Positions 35,707-42,592 of a stretch of 42,592 nt of DNA are shown here, piece after piece (the first letter of the stretch is position 1; each line of letters begins with the position of its first letter). The stretch comes from Isosphaeraceae bacterium (GTDB lineage Bacteria; Planctomycetota; Planctomycetia; Isosphaerales; Isosphaeraceae), in the NCBI GenBank assembly GCA_031291845.1, contig JARLIH010000484.1, positions 1 to 42,592 on the forward strand, read 5' to 3'. The notes under the pieces are model-generated. The model was not told where the DNA came from. It worked only from the letters and a program-made list of their open reading frames with translations, and searched no databases. A program made the position numbers and the translations under genes.

Positions 35707-35726
35707 CTCCAAATTTCGAGGCGCTG

Positions 35727-36698
35727 ATGCAGTACCGCACGTTCGGCCGCACGGGCTGGCCGGTGAGCGAGATCGGTTACGGGATGTGGGGCGTCGCCGG
35801 TTGGACGGGGTCGGACGACGCCGAGTCCATGGCCGCGCTGGAGCGTTCCGTGCAGCTCGGCTGCACGTTCTTCGACACCGCCTGGGGCTACGGGGCAGGG
35901 CACTCCGAGAGCCTGCTCGGCCAGCTCGTGCGGTCGCACCCCGAGCGTGAGTTGATCGTGGCGACGAAACTCCCCCCCAAGAACTTCACCTGGCCATCCC
36001 GGCGCGGGTTCACGCTCGACGATTGCTTCCCGCCCGACCACATTCGCGAGTACGCCGAGAAGAGCCTCGACGACCTCGGCCTGCCGATCATCGACCTACT
36101 CCAGTTCCACGTCTGGGAAGACGCCTGGGCCCGCGACGAGCGCTGGCAGCGCGCGATGGACGAGCTCAAGCAACAAGGGCTCGTGCGCGCCGTCGGCGTC
36201 AGCGTCAACCGCTGGGAGCCGGAAAACGTGCTCGAAACCCTGCGCACGGGCCTGGTCGATGCGGTCCAGGTGATCTACAACATCTTCGACCAGGCGCCCG
36301 AGGACGAACTCTTCCCCCTTTGCCGCGAGCGGAACATCGCCGTGATCGCGCGCGTGCCGTTCGATGAGGGGACGCTCACCGGCACGCTCACCAAGGACTC
36401 GCGCTGGGCCGAAGGAGACTGGCGCAACTCCTACTTCGTCCCCGAGAACCTCAGCGCCAGCGTCGACCGCGCCGAGGCCCTGCGCCCCTTGGTGCCCGAG
36501 GGGATGACGATGCCCGAGCTGGCCCTGCGCTTCATCCTGGCCAACCCCGTGGTCTCGACCATCATTCCGGGCATGCGGAAGCTGAAGAACGTCGAGGCGA
36601 ACCTCAGTGTCAGCGACGGGCGAGCCCTGCCGGCCGCGCTCCTGCAACGGCTGAAGGCACACCGGTGGGACCGCACGCCGACGGAGTGGTCACAATAG
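35727..36698 (+). CDS. Aldo/keto reductase
   Basis: A 323-residue NAD(P)H-dependent oxidoreductase of the aldo/keto reductase superfamily, cytoplasmic. The catalytic tetrad is complete: Asp50 and Tyr55 in FFDTAWGYG, Lys81 in VATKLPP, and His128 in LLQFHVW. The cofactor region near the C-terminus has the family's NPVVSTIIPGMRKLKNVEAN pattern. The substrate is unknown. The start is ATG 35727, preceded by a weak GAGGCGC. It converges with the CBS gene; a near-perfect palindrome lies between them. Confidence 0.93.
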   Translation: MQYRTFGRTGWPVSEIGYGMWGVAGWTGSDDAESMAALERSVQLGCTFFDTAWGYGAGHSESLLGQLVRSHPERELIVATKLPPKNFTWPSRRGFTLDDCFPPDHIREYAEKSLDDLGLPIIDLLQFHVWEDAWARDERWQRAMDELKQQGLVRAVGVSVNRWEPENVLETLRTGLVDAVQVIYNIFDQAPEDELFPLCRERNIAVIARVPFDEGTLTGTLTKDSRWAEGDWRNSYFVPENLSASVDRAEALRPLVPEGMTMPELALRFILANPVVSTIIPGMRKLKNVEANLSVSDGRALPAALLQRLKAHRWDRTPTEWSQ

Positions 36699-36718
36699 CA
36701 CCCGGCGTCGCGAACCCG

Positions 36719-36780
36719 CTGTGTAGGGCCGGCCATTGCCGGCCGTCCGAATTCGGCCGGCAATGGCCGGACCTACACAG
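36719..36780. repeat. GGCCGGCAATGGCCGGCC palindromic repeat, copy 2
   Basis: The arms 36719-36745 and 36754-36780 are 27 bases long with one mismatch (CTGTGTAGGG...CGGCCG), and the 8-base loop is TCCGAATT. It lies between two convergent genes, where it could end transcription from both sides. It belongs to the same family as 30722-30772 and the half copy at 4303-4325. Confidence 0.85.
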
Positions 36781-36792
36781 CGACAAAGACTG

Positions 36793-37227
36793 TCAGTACG
36801 ACCCGTGGATATACGTCAACAGGTGCTGGTTCTCCGAGTGCACCTTGTCGTACATCACCTTGATCACGTCGCCCACGGAGACGATCCCGACCAGGCTCGC
36901 GTCGACCACGACGGGGACCTTGGCGATCCGGCGCTCGCTCATTTTTCCCATGACGTCGTCCACCTCGTCGTCAGGGCCGCAGGTGACCGGGTTGGGCGTC
37001 ATCACGTCGGAGACGCGAATCTGGCCGAAGCCTTCGCCCCGGTTGTGCAACCCCCGCAGCACGTCGCGCTCGCTGAACATTCCGAGCAATCGGCCGTTGC
37101 CGTCCACCACGGGGAGCGAGCCGATGTTGTTTTGCACGAGCCGCGCCACGGCTTCCGAGACTTTCGCTTCGGGCTCAATCGAGATGACACGCCCACCCTT
37201 CGCTTTCAAGACGTCGCGAACCTGCAT
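36793..37227 (-). CDS. Twin CBS-domain protein
   Basis: A 144-residue cytoplasmic protein made almost only of two CBS motifs (about 12-60 and 75-130), with VVDGNGRLLGMFSERDVL and VVVDASLVGIVSVGDVIKVM as the characteristic second halves. Stand-alone CBS pairs usually bind adenine nucleotides and regulate a partner; none is identifiable here. The start is ATG 37227 with a strong GGGAGG site. It is divergent from the GT39-like gene, with 269 bases between them holding no gene that can be recognised. Confidence 0.93.
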   Translation of the reverse strand: MQVRDVLKAKGGRVISIEPEAKVSEAVARLVQNNIGSLPVVDGNGRLLGMFSERDVLRGLHNRGEGFGQIRVSDVMTPNPVTCGPDDEVDDVMGKMSERRIAKVPVVVDASLVGIVSVGDVIKVMYDKVHSENQHLLTYIHGSY

Positions 37228-37496
37228 GTCGAACCTCCCTCGGTCGGGCGCCGGCGGGGGGCCTTCGAATGAGGCACACGCACCCGCGACACCATGCGGC
37301 GGAAATGATCGGAAATGAAAGGACGGATAGGATCATCCTGCCATTTCCCCGCGACCAAGGCAAAGCATTTTTTGGAATCTTTCCTCATATGGATACTTCG
37401 AGCTGAACCCCCAGGGGCGGCTTGACCCGCGGCCCGGACCGCCGCTACGATCCGCGAAACGGACGTGCCGCAGAACAGGCCAGGGAGGGGCCGCCG

Positions 37497-39017
37497 GTGA
37501 TCGAGGTTGAGGCCGGTGACGCGAAAGGGCTGGGCCCGTGCGAGCAGGCGATCCTCGTGACGTTGCTGCTTGCGGCGTTCGCGCTCCGCGCGGTCTGTCT
37601 GGACCAGCCGATCGTCGAGAATTACGTCGGCCGCCAGGTGCCGACTGCAATGGTCGCGCGTAACCTCGAGCGCGGCTCGGGGTTGCTCCGGCCCCAGCTC
37701 GACACCGCGCCGCTGCCGAACCTGTTCCTGGTGGAACCGCCGGTCTATGCTGCCGCGGCCGTCGCGTTACGGCGGCTCACCGGCCTCCCATTGGAGCCCG
37801 CGGGGCGGCTCGTCTCTGCGCTCGGGCTGACCCTCGGGGGTTGGGGTCTGTTCGGGCTAGCCCGGCGCCGGCTGGGGGTGCGGAGCGCCTTGATCGCGGT
37901 GGGGGCACTGGTGGTCTTCCCCGTGACTCTCCGTTACGGCCGGGCGTTCCAGCCCGACGCCCTGATGCTCGGCACGCTGGTCGCCGGGCTCCGGTGCTGG
38001 GACGAGCGCGAGGCCGGCGGCCGCCCGCGCTGGCTCATCGCCGGTTGGCTGCTGCTCGCCACGTGCCTGGCCCTAAAAGTGGTATCGGCTTACCTGTTCG
38101 TTCCGCTCGTGATCGCCATCCTGCGGCCGCCGCGGAGAGGGAAGGTCGCCCTGGCGCTGAGCGCGCTCGTGCCGGCGTTGCTCTGGTACGTCCACGCGGC
38201 CTTCCTGCTCGGAGAGGGCGGTGGTTCGCACGCCTCGGCGGACAATGGCGCGATCTGGCTCCGCACGCTGGTCCCGACCGCGTTATTTCGGTCCGCGACG
38301 CTTGGCCACATCGTGCGGTTCACGGTGGTCAGGGCGTTCACGCCGCTCGGATTCGCGCTGGGTCTCGGGGGACTGCTGTGCGCGGGAACGGCCGATCGGC
38401 TCTGGCGCACCTGGGGCCTTGCCGTGCTGGCCGCGTTCGCGGTGCTGGCCGCGAAGTTGCACCACGAGTACTACTGGCTGGCCCTCGCACCATTGGCCGC
38501 AGTGGGGGTCGGCCGGAGCCTGGACGCGCTGGCGGACCGCTCGCAGTGCGCGGCGATTGCGCTGGGGGCCGGGCTGGTCGCACTGTCGGCCGCGCAATCG
38601 GCCTCGACCTGGCGCACGCCCGCGGAGTGGCTGGGTCTGTCCGCGGCGGCGCGCGCTGTGCAGGCGAATGTTCCCAGCGACGCCTGGATCGTCGCGCCGG
38701 AAGCCTTGCTGTATGCGGCCGATCGGCGAGGCTGTCGGTTGGAGTTCCCCCGCGCTGCCGCGCGCCGGGCCGCCGGCGAGTGGGGCGAGCCCGACTTGCC
38801 CGAAGGGCGGCTCGCGCTCATCGAGTTCTACCGTGCCCACGGGGCGCGCTTTGTCGCCGACGTGAAAGGTGAAGAGGCCGGGGACCCCGAGCGCTTGGCC
38901 TTGCACGAAGCCATCCGCGCGCGCTACAACGTCCTGGTAGACTCCCCCGGCGTCCTGCTCGCCGCCTTGACCGACCGCACCGACGTTCCCGAGGACGCCG
39001 ATGGCTTCCCCCGCTAA
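37497..39017 (+). CDS. Polytopic membrane glycosyltransferase-like protein (GT39/ArnT-type)
   Basis: A 506-residue protein with about ten membrane helices. The first helix is followed by a loop with PIVENYVGRQVPTAMVARNL, in the place of the first external loop that carries the acidic catalytic residue in the PMT/ArnT superfamily. A hydrophilic C-terminal region of about 120 residues follows. Enzymes of this group transfer a sugar from a lipid-linked donor on the outer face of the membrane. The GTG at 37497 is preferred (GGGAGGGG upstream) over a TTG at 37422. It overlaps panB by 17 bases and is probably co-transcribed, though the pathways are unrelated. Family assignment is moderate. Confidence 0.78.
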   Translation: MIEVEAGDAKGLGPCEQAILVTLLLAAFALRAVCLDQPIVENYVGRQVPTAMVARNLERGSGLLRPQLDTAPLPNLFLVEPPVYAAAAVALRRLTGLPLEPAGRLVSALGLTLGGWGLFGLARRRLGVRSALIAVGALVVFPVTLRYGRAFQPDALMLGTLVAGLRCWDEREAGGRPRWLIAGWLLLATCLALKVVSAYLFVPLVIAILRPPRRGKVALALSALVPALLWYVHAAFLLGEGGGSHASADNGAIWLRTLVPTALFRSATLGHIVRFTVVRAFTPLGFALGLGGLLCAGTADRLWRTWGLAVLAAFAVLAAKLHHEYYWLALAPLAAVGVGRSLDALADRSQCAAIALGAGLVALSAAQSASTWRTPAEWLGLSAAARAVQANVPSDAWIVAPEALLYAADRRGCRLEFPRAAARRAAGEWGEPDLPEGRLALIEFYRAHGARFVADVKGEEAGDPERLALHEAIRARYNVLVDSPGVLLAALTDRTDVPEDADGFPR

Positions 39018-39804
39018 CGCTCCCGTGACACCGCTCGACTTCGCCCGCTGGAAGCCGCAAGGGCGGAAGATCAGCGTCCTCACCGCGTACGATTTCCCCA
39101 CCGCCCGCCTGCTCGACGCGGCCGGGGTCGACTGCCTGCTCGTCGGCGACTCGCTCGGCACGGTCGTCCAGGGGCACGACACGACCTTGCGCGTCACGCT
39201 CGACCAGATGGTGTATCACGCCGAGATGGTTGCCCGGGCGGCCAAGCGTGCCCTCGTGGTCGCGGACCTCCCGTTCGGCAGCTACCAGGCGTCCCCCGCG
39301 CAAGCGCTCATCACGGCCACCCGTTTCCTCAAGGAGACGCAGTGCCAGGCCGTGAAGCTGGAAGGGGGAGTGCGCTCGGCGGCGACGATCCACACTCTCG
39401 TCGAGGCCGGCATTCCCGTCATGGGGCACGTCGGCCTCACACCGCAGTCGGTCCGCCGCCTCGGCGGGCACAAAGTCCAGCGCGATGGCGACGCCATCCT
39501 CGCCGATGCCCACGCGGTGGCCGACGCAGGGGCCTTCGCCCTCGTGCTCGAGTGCATCCCCTCCGACGTCGCCGCGCGCGTCACGGCCGAGCTGGCAATC
39601 CCCACAATCGGCATCGGCGCCGGCGCGAAGTGCGACGGGCAGGTCCTGGTCGTCAATGATTTGCTCGGCCTGTTCGAGGACTTCCAACCGAGGTTCGTCC
39701 GCCGTTACGCCGCGCTCGGCGACACCATCCGCCAGGCGGCCGCGGCCTACGTGTCGGACGTCGCCGCCGGGCGGTTCCCGAGCGAGGGCGAAAGTTTTCA
39801 CTGA
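39001..39804 (+). CDS. panB: 3-methyl-2-oxobutanoate hydroxymethyltransferase
   Basis: Converts 2-oxoisovalerate plus methylene-tetrahydrofolate to ketopantoate, the first committed step of pantothenate (coenzyme A) synthesis, in the cytoplasm. The 267-residue protein has the PanB signatures: KISVLTAYDFPTARLLDAAG (23-42), CLLVGDSLGTVVQGHDTT (45-62) with the Mg-binding Asp50, VVADLPFGSY with Asp89, VKLEGG (118-123), PVMGHVGLTPQSV, and a Glu in LVLECIP. Length is typical. The start overlaps the preceding membrane protein by 17 bases. panC is not in the window. Confidence 0.97.
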   Translation: MASPANAPVTPLDFARWKPQGRKISVLTAYDFPTARLLDAAGVDCLLVGDSLGTVVQGHDTTLRVTLDQMVYHAEMVARAAKRALVVADLPFGSYQASPAQALITATRFLKETQCQAVKLEGGVRSAATIHTLVEAGIPVMGHVGLTPQSVRRLGGHKVQRDGDAILADAHAVADAGAFALVLECIPSDVAARVTAELAIPTIGIGAGAKCDGQVLVVNDLLGLFEDFQPRFVRRYAALGDTIRQAAAAYVSDVAAGRFPSEGESFH

Positions 39805-39824
39805 GGGCGCCGCGCGGTCAGACC

Positions 39825-40187
39825 ATGAGCACGCCTACCGCCGATGAGCTCCGCCGCAAGTCCTGTGTGGCATGCGAAGGGGGAATCCCGCCCCTGTCGG
39901 TCGAACAAGCCCGGGCGCTCCTGCCGAGCGTGGAAGGCTGGAGCCTGACCCACGACGGCCAGCGCATCCGCCGCTCCTGGGTCGCCCGGAACTTCCAGGC
40001 GGGCATCGACTTCTTTGATAAGGTCGCCGCGCTCGCCGAGGAGGAGGGGCATCACCCCGACTTGCACCTCGAAGGCTACCGCAACGTCTCGGTCGAGCTC
40101 TGGACCCACGCCATCGGTGGCCTGTCCGAGAATGACTTCATCCTGGCCGCGAAGATCAACGCGCTGCCCATCGCGCTCAAGCGGTAA
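39825..40187 (+). CDS. Pterin-4a-carbinolamine dehydratase
   Basis: Dehydrates 4a-hydroxytetrahydropterin, the product of aromatic amino acid hydroxylases, to regenerate the pterin cofactor. The 120-residue protein has the family core EEEGHHPDLHLEGYRNVSVE (about 71-90) with the catalytic His pair, then LWTHAIGGLSENDFILAAKIN. The N-terminal CVACEGGIPPL is the usual cysteine-containing lead of bacterial members. It starts 20 bases after panB, so the two are probably one transcript. No hydroxylase gene is in the window; many bacteria carry the dehydratase apart from it. Confidence 0.95.
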   Translation: MSTPTADELRRKSCVACEGGIPPLSVEQARALLPSVEGWSLTHDGQRIRRSWVARNFQAGIDFFDKVAALAEEEGHHPDLHLEGYRNVSVELWTHAIGGLSENDFILAAKINALPIALKR

Positions 40188-40212
40188 TCAACGCTTCGTT
40201 AATTTGCAGGAT

Positions 40213-40240
40213 GCATGAAATACACCGATTCATTTCATGC
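40213..40240. terminator. Possible two-way terminator hairpin
   Basis: A perfect 9-bp stem (GCATGAAAT, 40213-40221, with ATTTCATGC, 40232-40240) lies between the convergent dehydratase and peptidase genes. There is no clear T-run, so the role as a terminator is only suggested by position. Confidence 0.4.
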
Positions 40241-40252
40241 GATATACATCAA

Positions 40253-41191
40253 TCAAAATCCGAACATTCCCCGCAGCCGCCCGAAGAAACTCCGCTTGGC
40301 GGGGTCGGGCATAGTGTCCTGGAGCCGGACCGTCGTCACCTCGGCCGGGGGCGCGGACGCGGCGGGCTGGGTTCGCACCTTTTCAACGTGGGCCAGCAAA
40401 GACGCGTTCGCGATCTGGTCGCCGGCGGGAAGGCGCTTGGACAGCGGTACGGCTTTCGAGGGTGAGGTGCGCAGGTCGGCCAAGGTCGAGAGCAACAGCG
40501 CCTTGTTCGTCGGCGCGCTGTTCAGCAGGAAGTGAACCCAGGCCCACGACTCGCGGTAGTCGCGCGTGGTCATCTCGCGCACGTTTGTCAGCGATTCGAG
40601 CTTCGCGAGGTCGGGCTTCCAGCCCAGCGCGACGTCCTGCGGGAGCCGGCTCATGTGCTCGGCGTTCAGGCCGCGGCGATTGTCGGGGCTCTCGAAGTAC
40701 TCCGCCAGGCCCTCGTCGAGCCAGAGGGGCAGGTCGCCGACCGCCACGTGCAACAGCGCGTGCGTCGCTTCGTGCCGGAGGTCTTCTTCGAGCCGCTCAC
40801 CCTGGAACGTGTAGACGACCCGCCGCGACCCCTGCGCGAGGAAGAAGGCCCGGCGGGTGGGAAGCTCGGGATAATAAAACCGCAGGAAATGGGTGAAGCT
40901 CTCCCGGTCGTTGAGGATGTACACCTCGACCGCCGGCTGCTCGGACGCCACGCGTAGGCCGAGAGCCGATTCGACGTCGGCCTCCAGCGAGTGCAGGCCG
41001 TGGAGCGCGGGGGCATCGGCCGCGAGCGGGGCGTTGGAAAAGACGATGAACGGGCCGGTCCGCGCCTGGTAGCGCGTGGGGACCAGCGCCTGCCCCTGTT
41101 CGCCGACCGTCGCGCAGCCCGCCCAGGCGCAGGCCACGAAGGCCAGCAGCAGGGATCGGCGTCGTAACACGTCGTGGGGGCGCTCCGGCAT
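40253..41191 (-). CDS. Lipoprotein gluzincin-type metallopeptidase (DUF1570-like)
   Basis: A 312-residue exported lipoprotein. Residues 10-26 form a lipoprotein signal (LLLAFVACAWAGC, lipid on Cys26). The zinc site HEATH is at 140-144 with the downstream glutamate in LWLDEGLAEYF (157-167), the gluzincin pattern. PVEVYIL-type strands precede it (VEVYILNDRESFTHF). The layout matches DUF1570 peptidases known from planctomycetes (recalled). The C-terminal 70 residues are hydrophilic and end with FFGRLRGMFGF. The ATG at 41191 has GGGAGAG upstream. The WaaP-like gene lies 66 bases upstream on the same strand. Confidence 0.85.
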   Translation of the reverse strand: MPERPHDVLRRRSLLLAFVACAWAGCATVGEQGQALVPTRYQARTGPFIVFSNAPLAADAPALHGLHSLEADVESALGLRVASEQPAVEVYILNDRESFTHFLRFYYPELPTRRAFFLAQGSRRVVYTFQGERLEEDLRHEATHALLHVAVGDLPLWLDEGLAEYFESPDNRRGLNAEHMSRLPQDVALGWKPDLAKLESLTNVREMTTRDYRESWAWVHFLLNSAPTNKALLLSTLADLRTSPSKAVPLSKRLPAGDQIANASLLAHVEKVRTQPAASAPPAEVTTVRLQDTMPDPAKRSFFGRLRGMFGF

Positions 41192-41257
41192 CTCTCCCGA
41201 TCCTCGTCCGTTGTAGGTGGTGTCCGTCTCAACCTACGATCGAATTTACGGCCGCTG

Positions 41258-42592
41258 TCACGACAGTACCCGGTTGCGGCGAGCGTTCCGCCGGCGCTTC
41301 ACGTGGCCGCGCGCCTCCACGGCGCGCCAGAAGCCTTTCCAGTCGTTATGGGGCGATAGTCCCCACGGCAGGTACGCGCGCAGGAACCGCAGGAGGTCGG
41401 TCCGGGTCCGCCCGGGAACCTCGGCCAGGCTCAGGTAGAGCCGGGACAGGTTCTGCGTGCGACGGTGCAGCGGCAACGGGTGCCAGAGCCGGACCCCCAC
41501 CAGGTCGATCAGGCTGAGCTGAACGTCCCCCTCGGCCGGGTCGCCCAGGACCAGGATGTTCGACGCCTTCACGTCGCGGTCCGAGAGCGACCGCTCGTGC
41601 AGCGTCCGCATGAGGCGCGCGAGCGCCGACCCAAGGCGCCTGACCTGAACGCGCTGGTCGGCCGGGGCCAGGGCCGGATAAACCGTCCGGAGATAATCGC
41701 TCAGGGTGACGCTCGGCTCTTCTTTCACCGTAATCAGGTACGTCTCGTGGGGCAGATACCAGAACAGGTCTTGGGCGAAGGGGCGCGTCCGGGCAATGAA
41801 GGCCAGGTTCCGCGGAGTGGGAATCGCCCGGCTCGCCATGTGCTGCCCCGCCTGCCACGACTGCCAGGCGCGCGACGGGCGGAAGTACGTCAGGAACGGG
41901 TCGAGCCACCCCCGCTGGTTGAACCGCTTGTAGATTACGCGCGTCGGCCGGCCGCCGACCGAGAGGGTCGTTTCGGCAATGCTGGTCGTACGCGCGTCCT
42001 TGTACAGGATCGTCCCCTTGCGGCCGAAGACGGCGTCGGGGTCGGCCAGGAGCGAGCGGATCACCTCGCGGTCCAGGTCGCGAACGGCAATGCCCCAGGT
42101 ATAGGCACGGGATTCGCGCCGCTTGACGAAGTACTTGTTCGTCCCGCAGCAGCGCCGGCCCCAGCGCCGCCACAGGCGTTCGGCCCAGGCGCGGGTCGCC
42201 TCCTCGATGCCCCGGGCGAACGCGCGCGGGTCCGGGGGACTCGCGCGCCGGGCTTCCAGGTAGGTGTTCAGGAACCGGTAGCGGTCGGCCCGTCCACAGC
42301 GCAGCCAGAAGTAGTGGTTCAGGAGCGCGAGGTTCAGTTGTGCGTCGGGCCAGCGCAGCGTGTGGCAGACGCGCAGCGCATCGAGGTCGATGATCGCCAG
42401 TTCGGGCCGATCGTCGTCTTCCATCCGGACCAGGATATTGCCGGGGTGGAAGTCCTGGTGGACGAAGCCCGCGTCGTGCAGCCGGGCGGTCAGCACGGCG
42501 AGCGCCGTCGCGAGGTTCTGGCGCACCCGGGCCTGCCGATGATCGGGCCAGGTGGAGAGCCGGCGCTCGACGAACTCGTCGAGCGGCACGGT
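41258..42592 (-). CDS. WaaP-like protein with two kinase units (5' end outside window)
   Basis: Partial gene: the reading frame is open to the window edge, where the sequence is already inside a kinase lobe. The first unit contributes only its C-lobe here, with the catalytic loop HQDFHPGNILV and the DFG-equivalent IIDLDAL. After about 100 residues a second full unit follows: N-lobe (VIYKRFNQRGWLDPFLTYF), catalytic loop SDRDVKASNILVL and LIDLVGV. The lipopolysaccharide (Kdo/heptose) kinase family of WaaP/InaA type fits both. These enzymes phosphorylate core sugars of LPS, on the inner face of the membrane. The stop at 41258 is followed by the peptidase gene. Two kinase units in one chain is unusual for WaaP. 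Confidence 0.8.
   Translation of the reverse strand, partial: TVPLDEFVERRLSTWPDHRQARVRQNLATALAVLTARLHDAGFVHQDFHPGNILVRMEDDDRPELAIIDLDALRVCHTLRWPDAQLNLALLNHYFWLRCGRADRYRFLNTYLEARRASPPDPRAFARGIEEATRAWAERLWRRWGRRCCGTNKYFVKRRESRAYTWGIAVRDLDREVIRSLLADPDAVFGRKGTILYKDARTTSIAETTLSVGGRPTRVIYKRFNQRGWLDPFLTYFRPSRAWQSWQAGQHMASRAIPTPRNLAFIARTRPFAQDLFWYLPHETYLITVKEEPSVTLSDYLRTVYPALAPADQRVQVRRLGSALARLMRTLHERSLSDRDVKASNILVLGDPAEGDVQLSLIDLVGVRLWHPLPLHRRTQNLSRLYLSLAEVPGRTRTDLLRFLRAYLPWGLSPHNDWKGFWRAVEARGHVKRRRNARRNRVLS

Noticed and set aside
37372..37397. Promoter-like TTGGAA...GATACT before the GT39-like gene
   Set aside because: Spacing is only 14 bases and the -35 match is poor.
1..42592. CRISPR arrays and prophage
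   Set aside because: No regular repeat-spacer pattern, integrase or structural phage genes were seen.

Overview
The window looks like chromosomal DNA of a planctomycete. It is GC-rich, it encodes a giant secreted TPR protein ending in beta-sandwich modules of the DUF1583 type, a Ser/Thr kinase with an extracytoplasmic beta-helix, a MoxR/DUF58/VWA operon and a DUF1570-like lipoprotein peptidase, and several short palindromic repeats sit between genes. The family within the phylum cannot be fixed from this sequence alone.

Layout. 1-1.7 kb: a membrane glycosyltransferase (GT2), a frameshifted remnant of an IS66-type transposase, and tRNA-Glu(CTC) on the minus strand with its own promoter and hairpin terminator. 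1.8-4.3 kb: an alpha/beta hydrolase, a 75-residue unknown protein and a multi-pass membrane protein. 4.4-9.2 kb: convergent 4-alpha-glucanotransferase (malQ) and maltooligosyltrehalose synthase (treY), i.e. glycogen/maltodextrin-to-trehalose metabolism, whose stop codons lie in or next to the two arms of one palindromic element. 9.5-12.3 kb: surface-polysaccharide genes (exostosin-like GT47, SAM methyltransferase, GT4). 12.3-14.6 kb: a Ser/Thr kinase with a predicted external beta-helix. 14.85-26.6 kb: one gene of about 11.7 kb encoding a secreted protein of about 3,911 residues, divergent from the kinase, with a TTGACA-17-TATCCT promoter. 26.85-35.5 kb: a compact operon of MoxR ATPase, DUF58 protein, BatA-like VWA membrane protein, a second VWA protein with two MIDAS motifs and a GATase-like domain, a small secreted helical protein and a membrane-anchored coiled-coil protein, ending at a strong intrinsic terminator. 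35.7-40.2 kb: aldo/keto reductase, twin-CBS protein, GT39-like membrane protein overlapping panB, and a pterin-4a-carbinolamine dehydratase. 40.25 kb to the end: a lipoprotein metallopeptidase and a WaaP-like protein with two kinase units that runs off the window.

The most interesting block is 12.3-35.5 kb. A kinase with a probable outside sensor, a giant secreted TPR/beta-sandwich protein and a complete MoxR-VWA operon lie next to one another. MoxR-VWA clusters elsewhere (Bat operons, for example) pair an AAA+ ATPase and VWA proteins with TPR proteins to work on the cell envelope. An envelope assembly or remodelling module is therefore a reasonable hypothesis, but it rests on gene order and domain content only.

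A second theme is a set of intergenic palindromic repeats of at least three sequence families. Two copies supply the stop codon region or the last codons of genes (malQ, and the giant gene's last 20 codons); others sit between convergent genes or inside the VWA operon.
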